DNA from: Streptomyces sp. NBC_00273
GTDB lineage: Bacteria; Actinomycetota; Actinomycetes; Streptomycetales; Streptomycetaceae
Direction: 5' to 3'
Length of the DNA stretch: 64,000 bases
NCBI RefSeq assembly: GCF_036178145.1
Contig: NZ_CP108067.1
Location: 4,712,001 to 4,776,000 of the forward strand
In this document: piece after piece, positions 1 to 8,521 of the stretch
Layout of the letters: every line of letters starts with the position of its first letter
Position numbering within the stretch: position 1 is the first letter of the stretch
Notes under the pieces: generated by a model
Seen by the model: the letters and a program-made list of their open reading frames with translations, nothing else
Database searches by the model: none
What the model was told of the DNA's origin: nothing
Made by a program: the position numbers and the translations under genes

Positions 1-588
1 CTCGCCGACCGTCCGGGCGATCTCCGCCCGCACGTGCCGCCGTAGCGCCCGGATGTCCAGCGCGTCCGGCGGGTCGCCCGGGAGCCAGCCCGAGGTGAGG
101 CGGCCCGCACCCAGCGGGAGGGAGACGGCCGCGTCCGGATCCTCGTCGATGCCGTACGCGATCTCCAGCGAGCCGCCGCCGATGTCCAGGACCAGCAGTT
201 TCCCGGCGGACCAGCCGAACCAGCGGCGGGCCGCGAGGAAGGTGAGCCGGGCCTCGTCCTCACCGCTCAGCACCGGCAGGTCGACGCCGGTCTCGGCCTT
301 GACCCGCGCGAGGACCTCGTCCGCGTTCGTGGCCTCGCGTACGGCGCTGGTCGCGAAGGGGAGGACGTCCTCGCACCCCTTGTCCTCGGCGGCCTGGACC
401 GCGTCGCGGATCACCGAGACGAGACGCTCGACGCCTTCGGGAGTGACGGCGCCGCGCTCGTCGAGCAGCTCCGCCAGCCTCATCTCCACCTTGTGCGAGT
501 GCGCCGGCTGCGGGCGCGCGCCAGGGTGCGCGTCCACCACCAGCAGATGGACCGTATTCGAACCCACATCCAGCACACCGAGTCTCAT
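1..588 (-). CDS. ppx: Ppx/GppA-type exopolyphosphatase, 5' part only
   Basis: The window edge cuts this gene; 196 N-terminal residues are visible, reading leftward from ATG at 588. The product belongs to the ASKHA-fold Ppx/GppA phosphatases, which remove terminal phosphate from polyphosphate or hydrolyse pppGpp. Visible family motifs are the phosphate-1 loop [11 protein letters not shown] at residues 6-16, the [10 protein letters not shown] segment near residues 79-88, a GEDEA motif near 109-113 and the phosphate-2 loop [10 protein letters not shown] at 134-143. A TAGCGT hexamer sits 8 nt upstream of the ATG, so the transcript may lack a leader. It is divergent from the gene at 652. Polyphosphatase and pppGppase activity cannot be told apart from this fragment. 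Confidence 0.9.
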   Translation of the reverse strand, partial: MRLGVLDVGSNTVHLLVVDAHPGARPQPAHSHKVEMRLAELLDERGAVTPEGVERLVSVIRDAVQAAEDKGCEDVLPFATSAVREATNADEVLARVKAETGVDLPVLSGEDEARLTFLAARRWFGWSAGKLLVLDIGGGSLEIAYGIDEDPDAAVSLPLGAGRLTSGWLPGDPPDALDIRALRRHVRAEIARTVGE

Positions 589-596
589 AGGGGGAA

Positions 597-602
597 ACGC
601 TA
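597..602 (-). promoter_or_regulatory. -10 hexamer of ppx, leaderless type
   Basis: TAGCGT on the minus strand, 8 nt before the ppx ATG; it matches the actinobacterial TANNNT -10 consensus. Confidence 0.4.
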
Positions 603-638
603 CTGCGAGGAAGACTCGGGGGTTGAGTAAGGGGCGCA

Positions 639-644
639 TAGGCT
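639..644 (+). promoter_or_regulatory. -10 hexamer, leaderless type, for the gene at 652
   Basis: TAGGCT followed by exactly 7 nt and the GTG start at 652. There is no Shine-Dalgarno sequence, so transcription probably begins at the start codon. Confidence 0.55.
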
Positions 645-651
645 TGGGTTT

Positions 652-1524
652 GTGCCAAATACGAAGAAGGCCAACAAGACCCGGTCGCAGAAGGACACGG
701 GCGAGGACACCGTCAAGGCAAAAGCCAGGGCCAAGGCCAAGGCCAACGCCAAGGGTGGCAAGGACAAGGCTGTGGTCGCGGCCGACGAGAAGGGGCTCGA
801 CTTCCCCCGGGCCTGGGTGGAGTTCCCCGACCCCGCCGACGACGAGCAGGTCTTCCGCTGTGACCTGACCTGGCTCACCTCCCGCTGGACCTGCATCTTC
901 GGCAGCGGCTGCCAGGGCATCCAGGCGGGCCGGGCCGACGACGGCTGCTGCACGCTCGGCGCGCACTTCTCCGACGAGGACGACGAGAAGCGCGTCGCGC
1001 AGCACGTCGCCCGCCTGACGCCCGAGCTGTGGCAGTTCCACGACGTCGGCAGCGAGAGCGGGTGGACGCAGCACGACGACGACGGGGAGAAGCAGACCCG
1101 CCGCTGGGACGGCGCGTGCATCTTCCTGAACCGGCCGGGGTTCCCCGCCGGGGCGGGCTGCTCGCTCCACATCCTCGCGGTGAAGGAGGGCCGGGAGCCG
1201 CTGGAGACCAAACCCGACGTCTGCTGGCAGCTGCCGATCCGCCGGACGTACGAATGGATCGACCGGCCGGACGACACGCGGGTGCTCCAGGTGTCGATCG
1301 GTGAGTACGACCGTCGCGGCTGGGGGCCGGGCGGCCACGACCTGCACTGGTGGTGCACGTCGGCCACCTCCGCGCACGGCGCCGGCGAGCCGGTGTACGT
1401 GTCGTACCGCCCCGAGCTGACGGAGCTGATGGGCAAGGAGGGCTACGCCGAGCTCGCGAAGCTGTGCGAGGCGCGGCTGGCCTCGCTGCTGCCGATGGCC
1501 CCGCACCCCGCGGATCCTGCCTGA
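652..1524 (+). CDS. conserved hypothetical protein with a cysteine cluster
   Basis: Protein of 290 residues starting at GTG. Residues 1-50 are a low-complexity tail rich in Lys and Ala ([13 protein letters not shown]), typical of a disordered or nucleic-acid-contacting segment. The rest is a single globular domain with Cys at about 70, 81, 87, 99 and 100, in the pattern C-x10-C-x5-C-x11-CC followed by TLGAHF. This is reminiscent of the YkgJ-type metal-binding cysteine clusters, but I cannot assign the family firmly. Tryptophan and histidine are frequent in the C-terminal half, including an HDLHWWC segment. There are no membrane segments or signal peptide. A TANNNT box lies immediately upstream and it is divergent from ppx. 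Function unknown. Confidence 0.8.
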   Translation: MPNTKKANKTRSQKDTGEDTVKAKARAKAKANAKGGKDKAVVAADEKGLDFPRAWVEFPDPADDEQVFRCDLTWLTSRWTCIFGSGCQGIQAGRADDGCCTLGAHFSDEDDEKRVAQHVARLTPELWQFHDVGSESGWTQHDDDGEKQTRRWDGACIFLNRPGFPAGAGCSLHILAVKEGREPLETKPDVCWQLPIRRTYEWIDRPDDTRVLQVSIGEYDRRGWGPGGHDLHWWCTSATSAHGAGEPVYVSYRPELTELMGKEGYAELAKLCEARLASLLPMAPHPADPA

Positions 1525-1586
1525 CCTCGGGCTCCTCAGGCCCTCAGCCACCTAGCCCCTCCAGCCTCCCCCTCCCCGTCCCCCCC

Positions 1587-1631
1587 AGCCCCTCTAGCCC
1601 CTCTGGCCCCTCTGGCCCCTCTGGCCCCTCA
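1587..1631. repeat. 9-bp tandem repeat (AGCCCCTCT / GGCCCCTCT), 5 units
   Basis: Five consecutive 9-bp units lie between the two convergent genes. The last unit overlaps the stop codon of the gene on the minus strand (stop at 1629-1631). Confidence 0.75.
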
Positions 1632-3398
1632 CGGTCCCGGCGATGCCGACGGGGCCGGGTCCGGGGCGGGGGAAACCGTTCCGCCCGAGCCCTCCGTCGG
1701 GGACGGCTCGGGCGTCGGGGACGGCGGCGGGATCGTCGGCTCCGTCGGGGACGGCGACGGGGTGGACGGTTGCGTCGGGTCCGGCGAGGGGGCCGGGGTC
1801 GCGGGCCGCGTCGGGTCCGGGGTGGGCGCCGGCGTCGTCGCGGGGCGGCCGCGGCCCTGGATGGAGACCACCGCGCCGCTCGGGTCGACCCCGACGCGGG
1901 CCGTCCAGGCGCCGACGGGCTGGCCCTCCGGATCCACGGTGATCCGTAGGGTGACCGATTCTCCTGGGGCCAGCGTGCCCGCGGTGCGGCTCGCGCGCAG
2001 CCAGGGGCCGTCGGACCAGAGCCGCCAGTCCACGGGGGCGCCGCCGGAGGCGGTGAGGGTGAGCAGGGTGACGGCGCCCTGCGCGGACGCGGCCACGGTG
2101 AGGCGGCCGGCGCCGCCGGGGTGGTCGGGGGTCGCGGGCGGGCCGGTGCTGATGACTTCGACGGAGACGTCGGAGGTGGTGTCGCTCTGGGCGAAGCCGG
2201 GGCCGCTGGTGGTGGTGGCTGCGTTCCCGGTGTTCTCGTAGGCGGTCAGCGGGCGGCCGTCGGTCCGCGCGGTCGGGAGCTCGGACTCGCTGGCCGAGAT
2301 GCGGGTGGCGTCGCCGCCGGGCTCGCCGGCGTCGGGTCCGCCCCGGTACGCCGCCCACAGCGCCAGGACCGGGGCGGCGACGACGGTGGCGACCACGGTG
2401 GTGGTCACCACCCGGGCGCGCAGCCGGTCCCGGCGGGCCGCACGGTCCTTCGGGTCCATGGGGAAGCCGCTGCGGTCGAAGCGGGGGGCGGGCCCCCGGC
2501 CACGGCCCCGGCCGGAGCGGACCATCGCGGCGTGGACGGCGGTGCGAGGGGCCGGTACGAGGGGCAGCGCGGCGGTGTTGAGGCCGCCGGAGCCGGGCCA
2601 GGGACCCGCGGCGCCCACGCGTTCGGCGACGCGCCGACATCGGGGGCAGTCGTCGACGTGGCGGACGAGCTCGGCCCGCAGGGTGCTGGAGAGCAGGACG
2701 TTGCCGTCGCCGTCGTCGCCGGTGAGCCGGGAGACGCTGGGGCAGTTGCCGGTCTCGACGACGGCGAGGGCGGCGCGGGTGCGTTCCACCTCGCAGGCGG
2801 CGCCGGAGAGCAGCTCGCGGGCCGCGGCCGCGGGGGTGCCGAGGACGGCGGCGAGTTCGGGGACGCCGAGCCGGTGGCGTACGGCGAGTTCGAGGGCCTC
2901 GCGCTGCTCGGGCGTGGTGCCGGCGGCTTCGGGCCAGGCGAGCCGGGCCAGCTCCGTACGGCGGTAGGCGCTCACGTCAAGGGGCCGGTGGGAGTCCTGG
3001 CCACGGTCGGGTGACGTGGCCTCACCCGGATCAACCGGCGCACGGTCACGCTGGGCATGCTCCGGCGCACGCCGAGCGGAGTGCGCTCCCTGGCGCGCGC
3101 GCCGCTGCTCGGCCAGCCGGTGCAGGCAGCCCCAGCGGGCGAGTGCGTAGAGCCAGGCGCGCCGGTCCCCCTCGTCGGGGCAGCGGCCGGGATGCCGCTC
3201 GGCCACGGCGAGGACGTCCCCGAGCACGTCGGTCGCGGTGTCGTGGTCGCACAGGACCGACAGGCAGTACGTGAACAGGCCGTCCAGGTACGGCTCGTGC
3301 CGGAACGGCGGCGGCTGCTCGGCCCCGTGGGGCGCGCGCCCGTGCGCCCGGTGTGCGCCGGTGTGCGCTGAGGAGTGTGCCTGGCTGCTGCTGTTCAC
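1629..3398 (-). CDS. membrane protein: sigma-like N-terminus, zinc-finger motif, one TM helix, external BACON domain
   Basis: 589 residues, GTG start at 3398. Residues 32-100 resemble sigma-70 region 2, and 145-205 look like a degenerate region 4 helix pair (EALELAVRHRLGVPELAAVLG). HVDDCPRC at 247-254 has the layout of anti-sigma zinc-finger motifs. A basic stretch (312-328) precedes a single transmembrane helix at about 329-350. Outside, residues 430-516 read as a BACON-type beta-sandwich (DWRLWSDGPWL, GTLAPGESVTLRITVDP), followed by a Pro/Thr/Ser-rich tail. The cytoplasmic part would face the chromosome and the BACON domain the cell wall. A TACGGT box lies 6 nt upstream of the GTG. Domain names are pattern-based; whether it acts as a sigma factor, an anti-sigma or neither is unknown. 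Confidence 0.8.
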   Translation of the reverse strand: MNSSSQAHSSAHTGAHRAHGRAPHGAEQPPPFRHEPYLDGLFTYCLSVLCDHDTATDVLGDVLAVAERHPGRCPDEGDRRAWLYALARWGCLHRLAEQRRARQGAHSARRAPEHAQRDRAPVDPGEATSPDRGQDSHRPLDVSAYRRTELARLAWPEAAGTTPEQREALELAVRHRLGVPELAAVLGTPAAAARELLSGAACEVERTRAALAVVETGNCPSVSRLTGDDGDGNVLLSSTLRAELVRHVDDCPRCRRVAERVGAAGPWPGSGGLNTAALPLVPAPRTAVHAAMVRSGRGRGRGPAPRFDRSGFPMDPKDRAARRDRLRARVVTTTVVATVVAAPVLALWAAYRGGPDAGEPGGDATRISASESELPTARTDGRPLTAYENTGNAATTTSGPGFAQSDTTSDVSVEVISTGPPATPDHPGGAGRLTVAASAQGAVTLLTLTASGGAPVDWRLWSDGPWLRASRTAGTLAPGESVTLRITVDPEGQPVGAWTARVGVDPSGAVVSIQGRGRPATTPAPTPDPTRPATPAPSPDPTQPSTPSPSPTEPTIPPPSPTPEPSPTEGSGGTVSPAPDPAPSASPGP

Positions 3399-3404
3399 CT
3401 GGCG

Positions 3405-3410
3405 ACCGTA
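3405..3410 (-). promoter_or_regulatory. -10 hexamer, leaderless type, for the gene ending at 1629
   Basis: TACGGT on the minus strand, 6 nt before the GTG at 3398, with no Shine-Dalgarno sequence between. Confidence 0.45.
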
Positions 3411-3877
3411 GGCGGCGCGCTGGTGAGGCCTTGGAAGCCTTCGCCACTTTTAGCCCTTACGGGTGAACAGATCGCTGAGGCGCTGACGCATGCCCTGACG
3501 TGGTCGGACCGGCAGGCCCGGCCGACGTGGTCCCGCGGGACCCACGAGGCCGGCGGGACCCGCAGCACTAACGGGATCCGGAGGACCAACGGGACCTCGT
3601 ACCCCTCCCGGGAGGAGGAGCGCGAGCTCCAACCCGCGCGGGCGAAGAACGCGGCGAGGTCTCCGGCGGGGCGGTGGCCGGGGAAGAGCCCCGCCCCATC
3701 CACCACACCCGCGACATCCACGACATCCGCGACGGCCGACACATCCGCGACGGCCGCGCCGATCACGTCGGTGTCGAAGGGGGATCCCCCGTCGGACGGG
3801 CCCCTGAGGACACCCTCGCAGCGCGGCGGCCACCGCCCGCGATCGGGACCCCGGTCCGGTCTGTCGGTGCGGGCGGC
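3411..3877. other. intergenic region without a convincing gene
   Basis: This stretch of about 470 bp separates two divergent genes. Open frames exist on both strands, including a Gly/Pro-rich one on the minus strand ending at 3450, but its third-position GC is only moderate by eye and it lacks a ribosome-binding site. The middle carries short imperfect repeats (ATCCGCGACGGCC-like around 3727-3765, and GGGAC/GGGATC units around 3538-3600). Confidence 0.5.
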
Positions 3878-3883
3878 TACCGT
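3878..3883 (+). promoter_or_regulatory. -10 hexamer of radA, leaderless type
   Basis: TACCGT followed by 7 nt and the radA ATG at 3891. Confidence 0.5.
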
Positions 3884-3890
3884 GAACCGC

Positions 3891-5303
3891 ATGGCTGCCC
3901 GCACCGCTCGTTCATCCGCAAAGGACCGGCCGTCCTACCGCTGCACCGACTGCGGCTGGACGACCGCGAAGTGGCTCGGCCGCTGTCCCGAATGCCAGGC
4001 CTGGGGCACCGTCGAGGAAATGGGCGCGCCCGCCGTGCGGACCACCGCCGCCGGCCGGGTCTCGACCGCCGCCCTGCCGATCGCGCAGGTCGACGGCCGG
4101 ACCGCGACCGCCCGCAGCACCGGCGTGGACGAGCTGGACCGCGTCCTCGGCGGCGGGCTCGTGCCCGGCGCCGTCGTGCTGCTCGCCGGCGAGCCCGGCG
4201 TCGGCAAGTCGACCCTGCTGCTGGACGTCGCGGCGAAGGCGGCCAGTGACGAGCACCGCACGCTGTACGTGACGGGCGAGGAGTCGGCCAGCCAGGTGCG
4301 CCTGCGGGCCGACCGGATCAACGCCCTCAGCGATCACCTCTACCTCGCCGCCGAAACCGACCTGTCCGCCGTCCTCGGCCATCTCGACGCCGTGAAGCCG
4401 TCCCTGCTGATCCTGGACTCCGTACAGACCGTCGCCTCCCCCGAGATCGACGGTGCGCCCGGCGGCATGGCCCAGGTGCGCGAGGTGGCCGGAGCGCTGA
4501 TCCGCGCCTCCAAGGAGCGCGGGATGGCCACCCTCCTCGTCGGCCACGTGACCAAGGACGGAGCCATCGCCGGTCCCCGACTGCTGGAGCACCTCGTCGA
4601 CGTGGTGCTGAGCTTCGAGGGCGACCGGCACGCCCGGCTGCGGCTGGTGCGCGGCATCAAGAACCGGTACGGGGCCACCGACGAGGTCGGCTGCTTCGAG
4701 CTGCACGACGAGGGGATCACCGGACTCGCCGATCCGAGCGGGCTGTTCCTGACCCGGCGGGCCGAGGCCGTTCCGGGCACCTGCCTGACGGTGACCCTGG
4801 AGGGGAAGCGTCCGCTGGTCGCCGAGGTGCAGGCGCTGACCGTGGACTCCCAGATCCCCTCCCCCCGGCGCACGACCTCGGGCCTGGAGACCTCGCGCGT
4901 GTCGATGATGCTGGCGGTGCTGGAGCAGCGCGGCCGGATCACGGCGCTCGGCAAGCGCGACATCTACAGCGCCACGGTGGGCGGGGTGAAGCTCACCGAG
5001 CCGGCCGCCGACCTGGCGATCGCGCTCGCGCTGGCCTCCGCCGCCAGTGACGTCCCGCTGCCGAAGAACCTCGTCGCGATCGGCGAGGTCGGCCTGGCCG
5101 GCGAGGTGCGGCGGGTGACCGGCGTTCAGCGGCGGCTCGCGGAGGCGCACCGACTGGGATTCACGCACGCGCTGGTTCCGGCGGATCCGGGGAAGGTACC
5201 GGCGGGGATGAAGGTCATCGAGGTGGCCGACATGGGCGACGCGCTACGGGTGTTGCCGCGCGGCCGCTCCCGTACGCCGGCCAAGGAGCGGTCCGCGGAG
5301 TAG
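3891..5303 (+). CDS. radA: DNA repair protein RadA
   Basis: RadA (Sms) is a RecA-related DnaB-like helicase that promotes branch migration in recombinational repair. The 470-residue protein shows an N-terminal C4 zinc finger (Cys 18, 21, 32, 35, as CTDC...CPEC), a RecA-type core with Walker A GEPGVGKS at 100-107 and Walker B LLILDS near 172-177, the RadA signature KNRYG at 257-261, and a C-terminal Lon-like domain. The ATG at 3891 is preferred because homology starts there and a TANNNT box lies 7 nt upstream. The frame extends further upstream, but that part is not RadA-like. disA lies about 260 bp downstream in the same direction; in other bacteria RadA and DisA interact physically. Confidence 0.97.
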   Translation: MAARTARSSAKDRPSYRCTDCGWTTAKWLGRCPECQAWGTVEEMGAPAVRTTAAGRVSTAALPIAQVDGRTATARSTGVDELDRVLGGGLVPGAVVLLAGEPGVGKSTLLLDVAAKAASDEHRTLYVTGEESASQVRLRADRINALSDHLYLAAETDLSAVLGHLDAVKPSLLILDSVQTVASPEIDGAPGGMAQVREVAGALIRASKERGMATLLVGHVTKDGAIAGPRLLEHLVDVVLSFEGDRHARLRLVRGIKNRYGATDEVGCFELHDEGITGLADPSGLFLTRRAEAVPGTCLTVTLEGKRPLVAEVQALTVDSQIPSPRRTTSGLETSRVSMMLAVLEQRGRITALGKRDIYSATVGGVKLTEPAADLAIALALASAASDVPLPKNLVAIGEVGLAGEVRRVTGVQRRLAEAHRLGFTHALVPADPGKVPAGMKVIEVADMGDALRVLPRGRSRTPAKERSAE

Positions 5304-5311
5304 CGGGCCCG

Positions 5312-5401
5312 GGGAAGCTTCGAGGGAAGTCCCGGGGGAAGACCCGGGGGAAGCCTCAAGGGAGGGCCCAGGGGGAAGACCCGGGGTCAGGCCCGGGGAC
5401 G
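5312..5401. repeat. degenerate GGGGGAAGACCCGGGG repeats downstream of radA
   Basis: The interval after the radA stop consists of about six imperfect copies of a 13-16 bp unit combining GGGAAG and CCCGGG. Each unit contains a short CCCGGG palindrome, so the RNA could fold into several small hairpins. No clear T-tract follows. Confidence 0.6.
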
Positions 5402-5566
5402 ATCCCCTGGTCAGGAGGTCCGTACGGGCCCCGCCCGGGCCCTACCTGGCCAAGCCACGGCGGGGCCGTAGCGCGCGCCGGTAGACTTTGGGCTGGTCCG
5501 CCCGGCCGTACGCACGTCCTCGTGCCCGCGACGCTGGGCGGCGCAACCCGCAACCGGAGGAGTGCA

Positions 5567-6691
5567 GTGGCAGCCAAGGACGGGGCAGCAGCATCCGGAA
5601 AGTCGGGTGCGAGCTCCAAGCAGGAGGCCATGATGCGCGCCTCGCTGAGCGCGGTCGCACCTGGTCAGCCGCTGCGTGACGGCTTGGAGCGGATCGTCCG
5701 CGGCAACACCGGCGGGCTCATCGTCCTCGGTATGGACAAGAGCGTCGAGGCGATGTGCACCGGCGGCTTCGTCCTGGACGTGGAGTTCACCGCGACCAGG
5801 CTGCGCGAGCTGTGCAAGCTCGACGGCGCGCTCATCCTCGACAAGGACATCACCAAGATCCTGCGGGCCGGTGTGCAGCTGGTTCCGGACGCGTCGATCC
5901 CGACGGAGGAGACGGGCACGCGCCACCGTACGGCCGACCGCGTCTCCAAGCAGTGCGGCTTCCCGGTGGTGTCGGTGTCGCAGTCGATGCGGCTGATCGC
6001 GCTGTACGTGGACGGGGAGCGGCGGGTCCTGGAGGAGTCCGGGGCGATCCTGTCGCGGGCGAACCAGGCGCTGGCCACGCTGGAGCGGTACAAGCTGCGC
6101 CTCGACGAGGTCGCGGGCACGCTGTCGGCGCTGGAGATCGAGGACCTGGTCACGGTGCGCGACGTGACGGCGGTCGCGCAGCGGCTGGAAATGGTCCGCC
6201 GGATCGCGACCGAGATCGCCGAGTACGTGGTCGAACTGGGCACGGACGGGCGACTGCTGTCGCTGCAGCTGGACGAGCTGACGGTCGGGATCGAGCAGGA
6301 GCGGGAGCTGGTCATCCGGGACTACGTGCCGGAACCGACGGCGAAGCGTTCCCGCACGGTGGACGAGGCGCTGGCGGAGCTGGACGCGCTGACGCATCCG
6401 GAGCTGCTGGAGCTGCCGATCGTGGCGCGGGCCCTGGGGTACACGGGCTCGCCGGAGACGCTGGACTCTGCGGTGTCGCCGCGCGGGTACCGGCTGCTGG
6501 CGAAGGTGCCGCGGCTGCCGGGCGCGATCATCGAGCGGCTCGTGGAGCACTTCGGCGGGCTGCAGAAGCTGCTCGCCGCGAGCGTCGACGACCTGCAGAC
6601 GGTGGACGGGGTGGGCGAGGCCCGTGCGCGGAGCGTCCGCGAGGGCCTGTCCCGGCTGGCGGAGTCGTCCATCCTGGAGCGATACGTCTAG
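5567..6691 (+). CDS. disA: DNA integrity scanning protein DisA, diadenylate cyclase
   Basis: DisA condenses two ATP to c-di-AMP and senses branched DNA. The 374-residue protein has the DAC domain at about 30-165 with the catalytic DGA motif at 86-88 and RHR at 119-121, then a helical spine and a C-terminal helix-hairpin-helix DNA-binding region ([19 protein letters not shown], about 340-360). GTG at 5567 is chosen because GGAGG lies at 5557-5561 with good spacing. The first 25 residues are a low-complexity actinobacterial tail. The gene follows radA in the same direction, but a repeat-rich gap suggests its own promoter. c-di-AMP is known to control cell-wall hydrolases and ion balance in Streptomyces. 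Confidence 0.97.
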   Translation: MAAKDGAAASGKSGASSKQEAMMRASLSAVAPGQPLRDGLERIVRGNTGGLIVLGMDKSVEAMCTGGFVLDVEFTATRLRELCKLDGALILDKDITKILRAGVQLVPDASIPTEETGTRHRTADRVSKQCGFPVVSVSQSMRLIALYVDGERRVLEESGAILSRANQALATLERYKLRLDEVAGTLSALEIEDLVTVRDVTAVAQRLEMVRRIATEIAEYVVELGTDGRLLSLQLDELTVGIEQERELVIRDYVPEPTAKRSRTVDEALAELDALTHPELLELPIVARALGYTGSPETLDSAVSPRGYRLLAKVPRLPGAIIERLVEHFGGLQKLLAASVDDLQTVDGVGEARARSVREGLSRLAESSILERYV

Positions 6692-6750
6692 CCTGCGGCT
6701 TTGCTCGGCCGACTGCCCTGGTTCCGCTGCCCGTTCGGCGTGCGCGCCAC

Positions 6751-6800
6751 TGCTGGGGCTCCGCCCCAGACCCGGCGCCTCAACCGCCGGCGGTGCTGAC
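6751..6800. repeat. Streptomyces intergenic repeat, copy 1
   Basis: A unit combining the hairpin TGGGGCTCCGCCCCA with GACCCGGCGCCTCAACCGCCGGCGG, one of the common short repeats found between Streptomyces genes. Further copies are at 6815 and 22053. Confidence 0.7.
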
Positions 6801-6814
6801 AGTGTGCGCGCCGC

Positions 6815-6864
6815 TGCCGGGGGCGCTGCCCCCACAGACCCCGCGCCTCAATCGCCGGCGGGGC
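6815..6864. repeat. Streptomyces intergenic repeat, copy 2
   Basis: A second, directly adjacent copy: the hairpin GGGGGCGCTGCCCCC followed by CAGACCCCGCGCCTCAATCG and CCGGCGGGG. Together with copy 1 it fills the gap between the convergent genes disA and 6893-7711. Confidence 0.7.
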
Positions 6865-6892
6865 AGGGAGTGTGCTCGCCGGCGGGGCCGGG

Positions 6893-7711
6893 TCAGTCCT
6901 GCTTGAGGACGAACGAGGTGCGGGCCACCGGCATGCCGGGAGCCTTGACCTCGACCACGTAGGTGTCGGGTGCCGCGGACCCCGCCGGAGGCGTCTGGCA
7001 CTGGTCGGCCGCGCTGAACTTGCGGTCCCAGTCCAGCGACTGCTTCGTCTCGCCCTGCGCCGGGAGGCGGAAGAAGGCGTTGCCCGCGCCCGCCGGGCAG
7101 TCCGCCGAGGACCAGACCGCCTTGCTGCTGCTCGCCTGAAGGATGGTCAGGACGGCCTGCTTCGGGCCGAGGTCGATCTTGCAGGTGGTTCCGGAGGTGT
7201 TGCGGGCGACGAGTTCGAGGCGCGGCTTCTCGTTCGCCTCGTACTCGTTCTTCACGCTCTTGACCTCCCACTGCAGCGCGCCCGGCGCGCACGTGGGGAG
7301 CGGGGAGTCCGCCGGGACCGCAGCCGGGCCGCCCGCGGCGCCACCGGAACCGGAACCGGAACCTGAGCCCGAGCCGCCGTTCGAGCCCGTACCGCCGCCC
7401 GGTTCGCCGTTCTTGCCCCCGCCGCCCGTGGAGCCTCCCCCGGAGCCGGTGTTCCCGCCGCTGCCCGACTCGGGGCGCCCGCCGGGGGCCGCGCTGATCG
7501 CGGGTCCGGTACCGGCCGGACCCGGGGTGATCGAGGTGACGGGGTCGGGGCCCGCCTGGCCCTTTCCGTTCGTACTCGTCCTCCCCCCACCGGAACTGAC
7601 GGTCCATACGGCGAGGAGCGCGAGGAGCGCGACAACGGAAGCCAGCACAGCCCTCCGTCGCCAGTAGATGGAGGAGGGGAGCGGCCCGACCGGATTGCGC
7701 AGAGATCCCAC
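6893..7711 (-). CDS. single-pass membrane protein, Gly/Pro-rich linker, conserved C-terminal domain
   Basis: 272 residues with the GTG start placed at 7711, giving VGSLRNPVGPLP before the membrane segment; the frame is open further upstream, so the start is not certain. A transmembrane helix (about residues 20-38, AVLASVVALLALLAVWTV) is followed by a long Gly/Ser-rich linker with (GS)n runs, then a globular C-terminal half that begins PLPTCAPGALQWEVK, with cysteines at CAPGAL, CKIDLG, CPAG and CQTPP. The topology suggests an exported domain anchored by its N-terminus. No enzyme motif is visible. Adhesion, wall binding or a sensor role are all possible; function unknown. Confidence 0.75.
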   Translation of the reverse strand: MGSLRNPVGPLPSSIYWRRRAVLASVVALLALLAVWTVSSGGGRTSTNGKGQAGPDPVTSITPGPAGTGPAISAAPGGRPESGSGGNTGSGGGSTGGGGKNGEPGGGTGSNGGSGSGSGSGSGGAAGGPAAVPADSPLPTCAPGALQWEVKSVKNEYEANEKPRLELVARNTSGTTCKIDLGPKQAVLTILQASSSKAVWSSADCPAGAGNAFFRLPAQGETKQSLDWDRKFSAADQCQTPPAGSAAPDTYVVEVKAPGMPVARTSFVLKQD

Positions 7712-7857
7712 GGACGGAACTTTACGAGAGTTCGCGACCCGATCAGTGCCCCACATGCCGCGCAGAGGACTTGATTTGCCGATGATCATCCTGCGGGCGC
7801 AATCGAAGGCGTCGAGATCCGGCCAAAGGGTTGATGCGGAGATTAATCCGCTTTGAG

Positions 7858-7863
7858 TACGTT
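7858..7863 (+). promoter_or_regulatory. -10 hexamer for the PAP2 phosphatase gene
   Basis: TACGTT, 8 nt before the ATG at 7872. This supports ATG 7872 over the in-frame GTG at 7866. Confidence 0.4.
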
Positions 7864-7871
7864 CGGTGAGC

Positions 7872-8498
7872 ATGTACAGCTCCGACAGCTTCGGCCTCTA
7901 CCGCGCCATCACCGATTTCGCCCATCGGACACCCTCATGGGTGCAATCGGCCGTCGCGATCTGGACGACGTACGGGCTCCTCCTCTTCGGGGTGCTGTTC
8001 GCGGCCGTCTGGTGGCGCTCGCGCGGGCGGGGCGCCGCCCGGCCGGTGGCGCTGGCCCTGCTCGCGCCGGTGGCGACCGCCGTGGCGTACGGCGCGTCGG
8101 AGTTCGTGAAGCACACGGTGGACGAGGAGCGGCCCTGCCGCGCCGTCGTCGGAGCCGCGGCCCCGCTGGTGCCGTGCCCGGGGCCCGGCGACGGGTCGTT
8201 CCCCAGCAACCACGCGGCCCTCGCGGGCGCCGCCGCCGTGGCGCTGACCTTGGCGGTGCGCCGGCTCGCGCCGCTGACCGTGCCGCTCGCGCTGCTGATG
8301 GCCTTCTCCCGGGTCTTCGTCGGCGTGCACCACCCGCACGACGTGGCGTTCGGCCTGCTGCTCGGCGGTGCGGTCGCCGCCCTCGCCGTCCTCGCGCTCA
8401 CCGGTCCGACGGGTGCGGTCGTCACCGCCGCGCGGGCGGGCGGCATCCCGGCCGTCATCTGGTTCACCGGTCGCGGTCCGGCGCGCCGAGCGAAGTGA
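7872..8498 (+). CDS. PAP2-family membrane phosphatase
   Basis: The 208-residue integral membrane protein carries all three PAP2 catalytic motifs: K-x6-RP (KHTVDEERP), PSNH, and SR-x5-H-x3-D (SRVFVGVHHPHD). The second-motif His would be the nucleophile base and the third-motif His the phosphoenzyme residue. About five hydrophobic helices surround them. Family members dephosphorylate undecaprenyl pyrophosphate, phosphatidic acid or related lipid phosphates at the membrane. Placed a few bases before mutY, it may be co-transcribed with it. The substrate is not predictable; undecaprenyl-PP recycling is a reasonable guess given the envelope genes nearby. Confidence 0.9.
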   Translation: MYSSDSFGLYRAITDFAHRTPSWVQSAVAIWTTYGLLLFGVLFAAVWWRSRGRGAARPVALALLAPVATAVAYGASEFVKHTVDEERPCRAVVGAAAPLVPCPGPGDGSFPSNHAALAGAAAVALTLAVRRLAPLTVPLALLMAFSRVFVGVHHPHDVAFGLLLGGAVAALAVLALTGPTGAVVTAARAGGIPAVIWFTGRGPARRAK

Positions 8499-8521
8499 AA
8501 CGTGCCAGGATGCCGTCTGCC

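Noticed and set aside
541..575. TTCGAACCC, tRNA-like, near 557
   Set aside because: It lies inside the exopolyphosphatase coding sequence (GSNTV codons on the minus strand).
3450..3833. Gly/Pro-rich, collagen-like open frame upstream of the sigma-like membrane gene
   Set aside because: Third-position GC is only moderate, there is no ribosome-binding site, and the Gly-Pro pattern can arise from GGACCC-type repeats.
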